Shown: one piece after another, positions 1 through 7,552 of the stretch
Layout of the letters: each line of letters opens with the position of its first letter
Numbering within the stretch: position 1 is the first letter of the stretch
Assembly (NCBI RefSeq): GCF_003206495.1
Contig: NZ_NKUF01000007.1
Coordinates: forward strand, 44,397 to 108,396
From: Gluconacetobacter entanii
GTDB taxonomy: Bacteria; Pseudomonadota; Alphaproteobacteria; Acetobacterales; Acetobacteraceae
DNA length: 64,000 nucleotides
Reading direction: 5' to 3'
Translations under genes and position numbers: made by a program
Notes under the pieces: model-generated
Told to the model about the DNA's origin: nothing
The model's input: the letters and a program-made list of their open reading frames with translations, nothing else
The model's database searches: none

Positions 1-1023
1 CATGTCCCTGCGCTGCGAGGAGGAGAGGATCGCCACCGCCTGCTGCCAGCGCAGCGCGCCCTGTTGCGGGATCAGGTAGGTCAGGGTCGGATGCGCGGAC
101 AGGACCGGCGGGGGCGCAGGCGGCGTGGCGACCGCCACCGGGGCCGGGGCGGCGGCCGGGTGCGCGCCGGGCGGCAGGGGCGGGGCGTCGTCATCGTCGC
201 CATCACTGTCATCCGCGTCGTCCTGCGTGGGGGTGCCCCGCGTTGCGGCCGGGGCGGGTTCCCCCTTCTGCACCGCGCCGTCATGGCCGATGCCCGCCGT
301 GGTCCATGCGCCGCCGCCGACCACGATGTCCACCTGCCCGTCGGCCAGCGCCTGCTGCACCGTGGCCATGTCGCCCACGATGGCGGCGTTCGCCTTCAGC
401 GCCACAAGCTTCGCCTGCAGCGCCGGCAGGTCTTCGTCCGACAGGCTGGCGGGATCCCTGCCCAGCGCCAGAGCGATGTAGGACAGCACCGGCAGCCATG
501 AATCATAGATCGCGATATGGCCCTGGTACTGCGGCTTCCAGATCTCGTTGATGTCCGACAGCGCCTGCGCCGACACCTTCGCCTGGTCGAAGGCGAGGGC
601 GAAATACCCGAACTTCTCCGGCACGGCATACAGGTGGCCGTCGAACGATCCCGCCTGCGGGTCGGCCACGGCGGCGGGGATGCCGGTGGTGGGGAAATCC
701 GCCGGGTCCAGCGGCATCAGCATGCCGTTGCGCGCCATGGGCATCAGTTCCGTCTCGTCGGTTGCGACAAGGTCCCAGTCACCAGGCTGGGCCTGCCGGA
801 TGATGGACATGACGGAATCCACCGTGTCGATGTCGCGGAAATGCACCTGCACGGCGTTTTCCTGCTCGAACGGGCGCAGCAGTTCGGGGTCCTCGTGGTC
901 GCAGCTTGTCAGGATGTTGAGCACATCGTCGCGCGCATGGGCCGTGGGGCAGGCAAGTGGTGTCGTGGCAAGCAGAACAGCCGTGGCGGCGGATAACAGG
1001 CCGTAACCGGACCATCCGGACAT
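1..1023 (-). CDS. Periplasmic ABC-type substrate-binding protein (PotD/SBP_bac-like), 3' end off window
   Basis: The frame is open from an ATG at 1023 to the window edge (341 codons) and the C-terminus is missing. A Shine-Dalgarno AAGGAG lies 9 bases before the ATG, which fixes the start. Residues 1-30 form a signal peptide ending AHA, so the product is periplasmic. The body resembles extracellular solute-binding proteins of the spermidine/putrescine or iron/thiamine type, with a lobe around 84-180 typical of the family. An unusual low-complexity insert (about residues 253-312) starts with a run of Asp and continues as Pro/Ala. The substrate cannot be inferred, and no permease or ATPase gene is visible in the window. 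Family assignment is by sequence resemblance; the specific ligand is unknown. Confidence 0.75.
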   Translation of the reverse strand, partial: MSGWSGYGLLSAATAVLLATTPLACPTAHARDDVLNILTSCDHEDPELLRPFEQENAVQVHFRDIDTVDSVMSIIRQAQPGDWDLVATDETELMPMARNGMLMPLDPADFPTTGIPAAVADPQAGSFDGHLYAVPEKFGYFALAFDQAKVSAQALSDINEIWKPQYQGHIAIYDSWLPVLSYIALALGRDPASLSDEDLPALQAKLVALKANAAIVGDMATVQQALADGQVDIVVGGGAWTTAGIGHDGAVQKGEPAPAATRGTPTQDDADDSDGDDDDAPPLPPGAHPAAAPAPVAVATPPAPPPVLSAHPTLTYLIPQQGALRWQQAVAILSSSQRRDM

Positions 1024-1450
1024 CAGGGGGCACTCCTTGGGCTTGGGGATTCAGGGCAAGAGGGGGAGCACGCAGGCCCCCCGTTACAGAGGTCCCGTGG
1101 ACAGGGTCGGGGCGTGCCGACGGATGGTAAGGGGCCGCGATGCGCAATCGCGAAACCGTGTCCTTCATACCTGATAATGCCGTGCGGGGAGGATGCGACA
1201 AAAAAATATTTTATGGAACCGTGTCATGGCCACCTTTATCGTTACGCAAAGTATCGTCCCGTCCCTGCCGGCCCCCGGCGGGGCGGGGCGTACTTGACGC
1301 GCCCGAAGGTGGCGGCTACGTCCGGACACAGGGCCGGCGCGCACCCGCATGCGGTGCAGGCCGCAAGCGGGTCGGTCCCGCCACAGTAGCGCTCCACCCC
1401 GATCGCGACGCCTGTCGGCGCGGTCTGTCCCACCTGTCTATGGATAGGGC
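1024..1450. other. Divergent intergenic region, 427 bp
   Basis: This stretch separates the minus-strand binding-protein gene from the plus-strand acyltransferase gene and must hold promoters for both. An AT-rich patch at about 1198-1216 is the most promoter-like part. No ORF with a ribosome-binding site, tRNA or convincing riboswitch was found. Confidence 0.5.
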
Positions 1451-2560
1451 ATGATTGCCGATTTCATTCAGCGCCGCATCCTGCGACGTCGCGATACTTC
1501 CGCCACACCCACGCCACAGCCGCGCGCCACGCGCGAACGTCGCGCCATCGCCCCCGTGACATCGCGCGACATCGCGGATATCGCGGCGCTGCGCATCCAT
1601 CCGTCCGGGCCGTGGCGCGAACGCGCGCGTACCCTGCGGGGGATCGGCCGCCTGGCCGCCATCACGGTCTTGGTGCCGCTGTCGGTCGGGTTCGAGGCGG
1701 TGCTGCTGCTGGTGCCCGGCACGGCGAAGATCCGCTGGACGCGCTTCGTCTGGGGGGGCTTGTGCTTCCTGCTGTCGCTGAAGATCCGCGTCATCGGGCG
1801 CAGGGCGGGGTCGGTTGGCGGCGCGCGGGCGCGCGCACGCGGCGAACGGCCGGTAATCTATGTCTCCAACCATTCCTCGTGGCTGGACGTGCCGGTGCTA
1901 GGCACCGTGCTGCCATCGAATTTCGTCGCCAAGGGCGATATCGAGAAATGGCCCATCATGGGCCTCGTCTCACGCATTGGCCGGACCATCTTCGTCAGCC
2001 GCCAGCGCAGCACCACCGGGCGCGAACGTGACGAGATGATGGACCGCCTGATCGGGGGCGACAACCTCGTGCTGTTCCCCGAGGGCACGTCGTCGGACGG
2101 GTCGCGCGTGCTGCCGTTCATGTCGGCCTTCTTCGCCATTGCAAAGCTGCCCCGCGTCCCGCGCGGGCGGGAGGACACGCCGGAGGCCCAGGCCATGCGC
2201 CAGCACCCGCCGTGGATGACGCCGCTGATCCAGCCGGTTTCCGTCGTGTATGACCGGCTGGAGGGGCTGCCGGTCAACCGCGCCCGCCGCCCGGTCTTTG
2301 CCTGGTATGGCGACATGGAGCTTGGCCCCCATGTGTGGCAACTGGTGAAATGGCGGTCCATGCGCGCGACCGTGATGCTGCACCCGGCACTCGACCCCGA
2401 TGATTTCCCCAGCCGCAAGGCGCTGGCGCAGGCCGCGTGGCGCGCCGTGTCGCAGGGGGCGGCGGAACTGCGCCAGAACGCGGAACAGGATGCGCAGGCG
2501 TGCGAATATGCCTGCCGGCCGCTGGGCGGGCTGCTGCCGCAGGACTTCCGCAGGCCCTGA
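1451..2560 (+). CDS. plsC: PlsC-family 1-acyl-sn-glycerol-3-phosphate acyltransferase
   Basis: Membrane-associated acyltransferase that transfers an acyl chain to lysophosphatidic acid (or a related lysolipid) in phospholipid synthesis. The HX4D catalytic block is NHSSWLD at residues 140-146 and the substrate-binding block is FPEGTSSDG beginning at residue 209; both are diagnostic. A hydrophobic stretch at about 67-115 anchors the protein in the inner membrane. At 369 residues it is longer than compact PlsC enzymes (about 240-260) because of a charged N-terminus before the membrane segment. Start ATG 1451 has GGATAGG just upstream. The divergent neighbour is a binding-protein gene; the next gene downstream is the c-di-GMP phosphodiesterase, separated by about 270 bases, so co-transcription is uncertain. 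It could instead be an ornithine-lipid or other lysolipid acyltransferase. Confidence 0.85.
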   Translation: MIADFIQRRILRRRDTSATPTPQPRATRERRAIAPVTSRDIADIAALRIHPSGPWRERARTLRGIGRLAAITVLVPLSVGFEAVLLLVPGTAKIRWTRFVWGGLCFLLSLKIRVIGRRAGSVGGARARARGERPVIYVSNHSSWLDVPVLGTVLPSNFVAKGDIEKWPIMGLVSRIGRTIFVSRQRSTTGRERDEMMDRLIGGDNLVLFPEGTSSDGSRVLPFMSAFFAIAKLPRVPRGREDTPEAQAMRQHPPWMTPLIQPVSVVYDRLEGLPVNRARRPVFAWYGDMELGPHVWQLVKWRSMRATVMLHPALDPDDFPSRKALAQAAWRAVSQGAAELRQNAEQDAQACEYACRPLGGLLPQDFRRP

Positions 2561-2610
2561 ATGCAGCGGACGCATGTCGCCGTAGTGTAAAATAATACCC
2601 CTTAAATATT

Positions 2611-2627
2611 GTAAACATCGTAAACAT
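2611..2627 (+). promoter_or_regulatory. Tandem GTAAACAT direct repeat upstream of pdeA
   Basis: The octamer GTAAACAT occurs twice at a 9-base period (2611-2618 and 2620-2627) inside the AT-rich part of the gap between plsC and pdeA. Its placement suggests a regulator site or iteron-like element controlling the c-di-GMP operon. No regulator can be named. Confidence 0.3.
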
Positions 2628-2834
2628 TGAGGCATATCATGTGCCGTCATCCGCGCAGCGGATATGGTGTGCCATGATGTGGGTCCGCTCATGCCTGCTG
2701 CATGACGGAAATGTCGGTCTGGAAAAAACAGCCATAAGGGCTGTGCGGGCAGGGGTACATCCCGCCCGGCCGTGCGAGATGATGTGAAACCTGAAACGTG
2801 TGGGGGCACCCACACGGGCGAGCTGGAGAGCGTG

Positions 2835-5135
2835 GTGAGTCAGCCCAAGATTAACGCCGAGATCCTGTTGCCTGCCATGGAACAGGCGATCGACCCCATC
2901 GTCATCATCGATGAGCACAACAGCGTCATTTTCTTCAATCCCGCGGCGGAGCGCATGTGGGGCCTGCCACGCAAGGACGTGCTGGGCCGCAATGTCAGTT
3001 GCCTCGTGCCGCTCGACTACCGCAAGGACCATGACAGCTTCATCGCCCATAACCGCAGGACCGGGATCAACAAGATCGTCGGCACCTCGCGGGAGGTGGA
3101 GTTCACCCGCGCGGACGGCGAATATGTGTGCGGCGAGCTTTCGATCTCCAAGGTGCAGTTGCCGGGCACGGACAAGACCTACTACATCGCGGTGATGAAG
3201 GACGCGACGGAGGAAAGCCAGAGGCGCAAGATCCTCATCCTCCAGAACGACGTGCTCCAGGCGCTGGCGGCCGACCTGCTGATCCAGGACGTGGCCGACC
3301 TGCTGTGCCGCCGCGTGGACAGCTTCGTGCCCAATTCGGTCGCGTGCCTGATCCTGATCGATTCCGACAACCGGCTGCAGATCCTCTCGGCCCCCGGCCT
3401 GCCCAAGCGCTATTTCAACGCGCTGGAGGGGCTGAAGCTGGAGCCCGCCGACATCGCCCGCCTGCAGCGTGAGCCGTCGTACAGCAACCATATCCTGTGG
3501 CACAATTACCAGTCGATCGCGAAGTCGCTGGGGCTGGAACACTGCCGCTCCGCGCCGATCCGCACGCACAACAATCAGGTGTCGGGCCTGTTCGCGCTGT
3601 ATTCGCGCGACCCCCATGCGCCGCAAAGCTGGCCGGAGCGGATCGTCGATGCCTGCATCCCGTTCTGCGCCCTTGCGGTGGAACAGAACGCGACGCGCCA
3701 GCACATCTCGCAACTGTCGAACTTCGATTCCCTGACGGGGCTGCTCAACCGCTCCTCGCTGCACAAGATCATCGACGAACTGATCATGCGCGAGGGCGAC
3801 AGCCGCTTCTACCTGTTCATGATCGACATCGACCGCTTCCGCGACATCAACGATGCGCTGGGCCATGTCTATGCCGACCAGTTCCTGGTGGAAATCGGGC
3901 AGCGCATCCGTGACCTGGTGCAGGGGGATTATATCATCAGCCGCTCCGGCGGGGATGAATACATCGTCATCGTGCCCGACTGCACGCAGGAAAAGGCGGT
4001 CAAGTTCGCCGAACTGCTGTTCACCACCATCGCCAAGCCGATGCAGGTGGGTGAAAACACGCTCAGCATCTCGTGCAGCATCGGCATCAGCAGCTTCCCC
4101 GACAACGGCCCCGACAGCGAATCCCTGCTCAGCAACGCGGATTCCGCCATGCGCCAGGCCAAGGCCGACGGGCGCGGCGTCTACCGCTTTGCCGGGCAGG
4201 AAAAGAACCAGGTGGCGCAGGACCGGCTTGTGCTCGGCTCCGCGCTGCGGGATTCGCTGGCGAAGGGGATGCTCAACCTGCATTACCAGCCGCAGGTCGA
4301 GGCGGCGAGCGGCGGCCTGTACGGGGTGGAGGCGCTGTCGCGCTGGCACCACCCGCACCTTGGCAACATCTTCCCCTCGCGCTTCATCGCGGTGGCGGAG
4401 GAAACCGGACAGATCGAGGCCATTGGCCGCTGGTCCCTGCATGAGGCCTGCCGCCAGATGCGCCACTGGGACGATGCGGACGTGCATGTCCCCACCGTGG
4501 CCGTGAACCTGTCGGCGGTGCATTTCCGCAACCGCGCGCTGCCGGAATACATCTCCAACCTGCTGCGGCAGTTCAATCTGACGCCCGACCGCCTGACGGT
4601 GGAAATCACCGAAAGCGTCATGATGGACAGCAGTAGCGACACGATCGACGTGCTGCACGCCATCCGCGACATGGGCTGTGGCCTGTCGATGGATGATTTC
4701 GGCACGGGCTATTCCTCCCTGTCGCGCCTGACGCGCCTGCCGCTGAGCGAGATCAAGATCGACCGCAGCTTCATCAACGATTTCGAACACGACACCAACG
4801 CGCAGGCCGTGACCATGGCGGTCATCGGCATCGGGTCGCGCCTGGGCATGACCGTCGTGACCGAAGGCGTGGAGACCGAGCAGCAGCGCCTCCTGCTGGA
4901 GGAGCTGAAGTGCGACGTGATGCAGGGCTACCTGTTCGCCAAGCCGCTGCCCGCGCATGAACTGGAAAAATGGTATCGCGCGGGCAAGGCGCGGGGCACG
5001 TTCGTCCCGCCGGTCGCGGACCGTCCGGGCGCGCTGGAGATGCAGAAGGCCGAAAAGGACGCCGCAGAGGCCAGGGCCAAGGCGGCGCCGGCCGCCACGG
5101 CCGGGGCGCCGGTCGGGGGCAAGGCTGCGAAATGA
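2835..5135 (+). CDS. pdeA: Heme-PAS / GGDEF / EAL cyclic-di-GMP phosphodiesterase (PdeA type)
   Basis: Cytoplasmic enzyme hydrolysing c-di-GMP to pGpG. Domains: PAS (about 7-128), GAF-like linker (140-290), GGDEF (295-455), EAL (465-715). The EAL domain keeps the expected catalytic residues: Glu499 of EAL, Asn558, Glu593, Asp620-Asp621, Lys641, Glu677, Gln697. The cyclase signature is GGDEY (372-376) with no RxxD inhibitory site, so the GGDEF domain is probably regulatory. In the PAS, His66 (in DHDSFI) aligns with the heme proximal His of FixL and E. coli DosP, and Arg86 (in TSREV) with their O2-contacting Arg, matching PDEA1 of A. xylinum, a heme O2 sensor. The frame is open from GTG 2772; GTG 2835 is chosen because GGAGAG precedes it. 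The dgc gene follows, the order known for cdg operons. Confidence 0.88.
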   Translation: MSQPKINAEILLPAMEQAIDPIVIIDEHNSVIFFNPAAERMWGLPRKDVLGRNVSCLVPLDYRKDHDSFIAHNRRTGINKIVGTSREVEFTRADGEYVCGELSISKVQLPGTDKTYYIAVMKDATEESQRRKILILQNDVLQALAADLLIQDVADLLCRRVDSFVPNSVACLILIDSDNRLQILSAPGLPKRYFNALEGLKLEPADIARLQREPSYSNHILWHNYQSIAKSLGLEHCRSAPIRTHNNQVSGLFALYSRDPHAPQSWPERIVDACIPFCALAVEQNATRQHISQLSNFDSLTGLLNRSSLHKIIDELIMREGDSRFYLFMIDIDRFRDINDALGHVYADQFLVEIGQRIRDLVQGDYIISRSGGDEYIVIVPDCTQEKAVKFAELLFTTIAKPMQVGENTLSISCSIGISSFPDNGPDSESLLSNADSAMRQAKADGRGVYRFAGQEKNQVAQDRLVLGSALRDSLAKGMLNLHYQPQVEAASGGLYGVEALSRWHHPHLGNIFPSRFIAVAEETGQIEAIGRWSLHEACRQMRHWDDADVHVPTVAVNLSAVHFRNRALPEYISNLLRQFNLTPDRLTVEITESVMMDSSSDTIDVLHAIRDMGCGLSMDDFGTGYSSLSRLTRLPLSEIKIDRSFINDFEHDTNAQAVTMAVIGIGSRLGMTVVTEGVETEQQRLLLEELKCDVMQGYLFAKPLPAHELEKWYRAGKARGTFVPPVADRPGALEMQKAEKDAAEARAKAAPAATAGAPVGGKAAK

Positions 5136-5243
5136 TGTCACGGACCGCCGTGCCGGCGCGGCCATCGCGGCGGTCCCCACACTTTATGACTGAAGATTAC
5201 TGTCTGAATTTTTTGATCCCCCGTTTTCAGGTCTGAGGGAAAA

Positions 5244-6962
5244 ATGTCATTGCAACACGATGATCGGCTACGCGCCCTTACTCACCAGGATGCGGATTTC
5301 TGGGCCGATCTGGTTGATGATGTCCTGATTGTCGCCATTACGGACCGTGATGGCGTGATTACCTATGTCAACGACAAGTTCTGCAAGGTCAGCAAATACT
5401 CCGCGGCGGAACTGCTGGGATCGACCCATCGCATCCTCAACTCCGGCTATCACGATGCGGCATTTTTCCAGGACATGTACCGCACCATCCAGTCGGGGCA
5501 GCCATGGCGGGGCAATATCTGCAACCGGGCGAAGGACGGGACGATCTACTGGGTTGCGACGACCATCATTCCCAAATGCGGGCCGACGGGGGAGGTGGAG
5601 GGCTATGTCGCCAGCCGCTTCGAGATCACCGAACTGATGAAGACGAAGGAGCGGCTGTCGGAACTGGCGGAAACCGATACGCTGACGGCGCTGCTCAACC
5701 GTGGGGGGTTCAACACTGCCCTGTCCGCAGCCCTTGGCCTGTCGAGCAAGGAGCCGCCGGAATCGCGCGCGCTGGTGATGTTCGACCTTGACGGGTTCAA
5801 GCAGATCAATGACATCCACGGTCACCATGCGGGCGATATCGTCCTGCGTGTCGTCGCCTCGCGCCTTGTGGAACTGACGGACCCCGATGATCCCATCAGC
5901 CGCCTTGGCGGGGACGAATTCGCCATCGTCCTGAACAAGACCCTGCGCAGCGTGCCGCTGGAAAAATACATGGACCGGCTGCAGGCGGCCCTTGAACGCC
6001 CGATCGACATCGAGACCGTGACCGTCAGCATTTCGGGCAGCATCGGCGCCGTCTTCCTCGATGCGCGCGAAAGTGTCGAGGACATGCAGAAGAACGCCGA
6101 CATGGCGCTGTATGCGGCCAAGCGCGCGGGCGGCAAGCAGGAGCAGATGTTCACCGCCGCCCTGCACCATCGCGCGCAGGTCCGCAGCCAGATCCTGATC
6201 GAGGCGCGCAGCGGCGTGAAGAATGGCCAGTTCGAGGTCTATTACCAGCCGATCCTGAACTGCCACACCTGCCAGCTTGACCAGATCGAGGCGCTGCTGC
6301 GCTGGCACCATCCCGAACGCGGCCTGCTGGCGGCGGAGGATTTCGCCGACGTCTTCACTGACTCCACCCTGACGCAGGCGATGGTGCCGTCGATGATCGC
6401 GTCGTTCCAGCGCGACGTCGCATTGTGGAACAGCACCGGGCAGCCCCCGCGCCAGCTTGCGATCAACATGTCACGCATGGACCTTGGCCGTGCGGAATAC
6501 CGCGAGGAACTGGAACAGTCGCTGCGTGAATTCGGCCTGTCGCCCGCCAATTTCGTGCTGGAGGTGACGGAACCGATGCTGCAGGGCCGCCGGGCGGAGC
6601 AGAGCATGCACAACATCCGCGAACTTGGCGCCGCGGGTTTCCAGATCGCGATGGACAATTTCGGCAAGGGCGAGACGATGCTGCGTCACCTGCGGGACCT
6701 GCCGTTCACGCAGCTCAAGATCGACCAGTCGCTTGTGACCGGCATCGTGGACAATCCGGGCGATCGCGATGTGCTCGCCAGCCTGATCGGCCTGGGGCAG
6801 GTTTACGGGCTGGAAGTCACGGTGGAGGGCGTGGAGACGCGCGCGCAGTTCGATATCGTCCACGCGATGAAGCCGGACCGGGTGCAGGGCTTCTTCATCT
6901 CGCCCGCGCTGTCGTCGCAGGCGCTGCTGAAGCTGCCGTCGCGCTTTGAAATCGCGGCGTAA
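5244..6962 (+). CDS. dgc: PAS-GGDEF-EAL diguanylate cyclase
   Basis: Synthesises c-di-GMP from two GTP; in cellulose-producing acetic acid bacteria this messenger activates cellulose synthase. An N-terminal PAS (about 20-130) resembles NifL/Aer-type flavin PAS domains (STHRILNSGYH; PWRGNICNRAKDG). The GGDEF domain has intact RLGGDEF (220-226). The primary inhibitory RxxD motif is absent at the expected place. The EAL domain keeps EAL (349-351), Asn408, Lys492, Glu528 and Gln548, but the Asp-Asp pair is Asp-Asn (471-472) and the following loop is degenerate (NFGKGETML), so hydrolysis is probably lost and the protein acts mainly as a cyclase. ATG 5244 follows GAGGGAAAA. It lies 108 bases after pdeA and 3 bases before the next gene. 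A FAD cofactor is inferred from similarity to the described AxDGC2. Confidence 0.87.
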   Translation: MSLQHDDRLRALTHQDADFWADLVDDVLIVAITDRDGVITYVNDKFCKVSKYSAAELLGSTHRILNSGYHDAAFFQDMYRTIQSGQPWRGNICNRAKDGTIYWVATTIIPKCGPTGEVEGYVASRFEITELMKTKERLSELAETDTLTALLNRGGFNTALSAALGLSSKEPPESRALVMFDLDGFKQINDIHGHHAGDIVLRVVASRLVELTDPDDPISRLGGDEFAIVLNKTLRSVPLEKYMDRLQAALERPIDIETVTVSISGSIGAVFLDARESVEDMQKNADMALYAAKRAGGKQEQMFTAALHHRAQVRSQILIEARSGVKNGQFEVYYQPILNCHTCQLDQIEALLRWHHPERGLLAAEDFADVFTDSTLTQAMVPSMIASFQRDVALWNSTGQPPRQLAINMSRMDLGRAEYREELEQSLREFGLSPANFVLEVTEPMLQGRRAEQSMHNIRELGAAGFQIAMDNFGKGETMLRHLRDLPFTQLKIDQSLVTGIVDNPGDRDVLASLIGLGQVYGLEVTVEGVETRAQFDIVHAMKPDRVQGFFISPALSSQALLKLPSRFEIAA

Positions 6963-6965
6963 GCG

Positions 6966-7430
6966 ATGACGCAGGGTGATGCCCCCACGGGCGCGGTGCA
7001 GCTTGACGCATCCGTCCCGCGCGCGGACGTTGCGGGATGGGCCAATACGCGGCGCATCATGCATGTCCGTCACGAGGGCGATGACGCGGTGCTGCCTGCC
7101 TTTGTGACCACGGCGGGGTGGGCGCGCCTGCTGGAGCGGTACTGTACGGGGGAGGGGCCGGTGGACGGGCCGGGTGGCCGCCTGTCGCCCACGCGGGTGA
7201 TGCTGGGTCTGGATCGTGCGATCGGCCGCCTGATGGATGCCGCCGCGGGCGAGGATGCGCGTGCGGGCCGGGCGCTTCGGGCGGGATATGCGGTGCATTC
7301 CGACCTGTTCGACCCGGCGGGCGGGGAGGTTCTCCTGCGCCTTGTGGTGGATCGCGATACCGGGGTGGCCTGCGTGATCGCTGGCATGCCGGAGGACCTG
7401 GCGCCGCTGGACCTGCCGCCGCTGGCCTGA
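6966..7430 (+). CDS. Uncharacterised protein, third gene of the c-di-GMP operon
   Basis: A 154-residue cytoplasmic protein starting three bases after the dgc stop codon, so it is almost certainly translated from the same mRNA. No signal peptide, membrane segment or recognised motif is visible; the C-terminal 40 residues look like an alpha/beta fold ending in a Pro/Leu-rich tail. The tight linkage suggests a role with the cyclase/phosphodiesterase pair, for example as an adaptor or output protein. The cdg1 operon of A. xylinum is reported to carry an extra downstream gene (cdg1d); whether this is its homologue cannot be decided from sequence memory. It is followed by a strong hairpin and a family-1 repeat. 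Confidence 0.65.
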   Translation: MTQGDAPTGAVQLDASVPRADVAGWANTRRIMHVRHEGDDAVLPAFVTTAGWARLLERYCTGEGPVDGPGGRLSPTRVMLGLDRAIGRLMDAAAGEDARAGRALRAGYAVHSDLFDPAGGEVLLRLVVDRDTGVACVIAGMPEDLAPLDLPPLA

Positions 7431-7435
7431 AGTCC

Positions 7436-7459
7436 CTTCTTTTTCTGGAGAAAAAGAAG
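7436..7459 (+). terminator. Perfect 10-bp hairpin after the c-di-GMP operon
   Basis: CTTCTTTTTC and GAAAAAGAAG flank a 4-base loop a few bases after the stop codon of the preceding gene, and lead into a family-1 repeat. There is no long T-run directly after the stem, so it may work as an mRNA 3'-end structure together with the adjacent repeat. Confidence 0.5.
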
Positions 7460-7486
7460 CAAAAAGACTTTAATACTTCAACAATT

Positions 7487-7535
7487 AAAAGTTTTTGGTG
7501 AAGCTTTTTCCAAAAAGCTTCAAAAGATGCCGCCT
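7487..7535 (+). repeat. Family-1 intergenic hairpin repeat, copy 1
   Basis: AAAAGTTTTTGGTGAAGC leads into the palindrome GAAGCTTTTTCCAAAAAGCTTC and then GATGCCGCCTT. The second (GCCGCC) hairpin is incomplete here. The same element recurs at 20101, 20720, 26451, 40606 and 48231. It lies between convergent genes and may serve as a bidirectional terminator. Confidence 0.8.
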
Positions 7536-7552
7536 TCCCGGAAAAAAAGCCC

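Noticed and set aside
1024..1450. Cobalamin-type riboswitch in the divergent gap
   Set aside because: GC-rich hairpins are present but no box matching the conserved B12 core was found; direction and partner gene do not fit either.
2637..5180. Antisense open frame of 847 codons opposite pdeA
   Set aside because: It lies wholly over a well-supported PAS-GGDEF-EAL gene. GC-rich codon bias creates long antisense frames; the translation shows no protein features.
5268..6311. Antisense frame over the dgc gene
   Set aside because: Shadow of a strongly supported coding gene with intact domain motifs.
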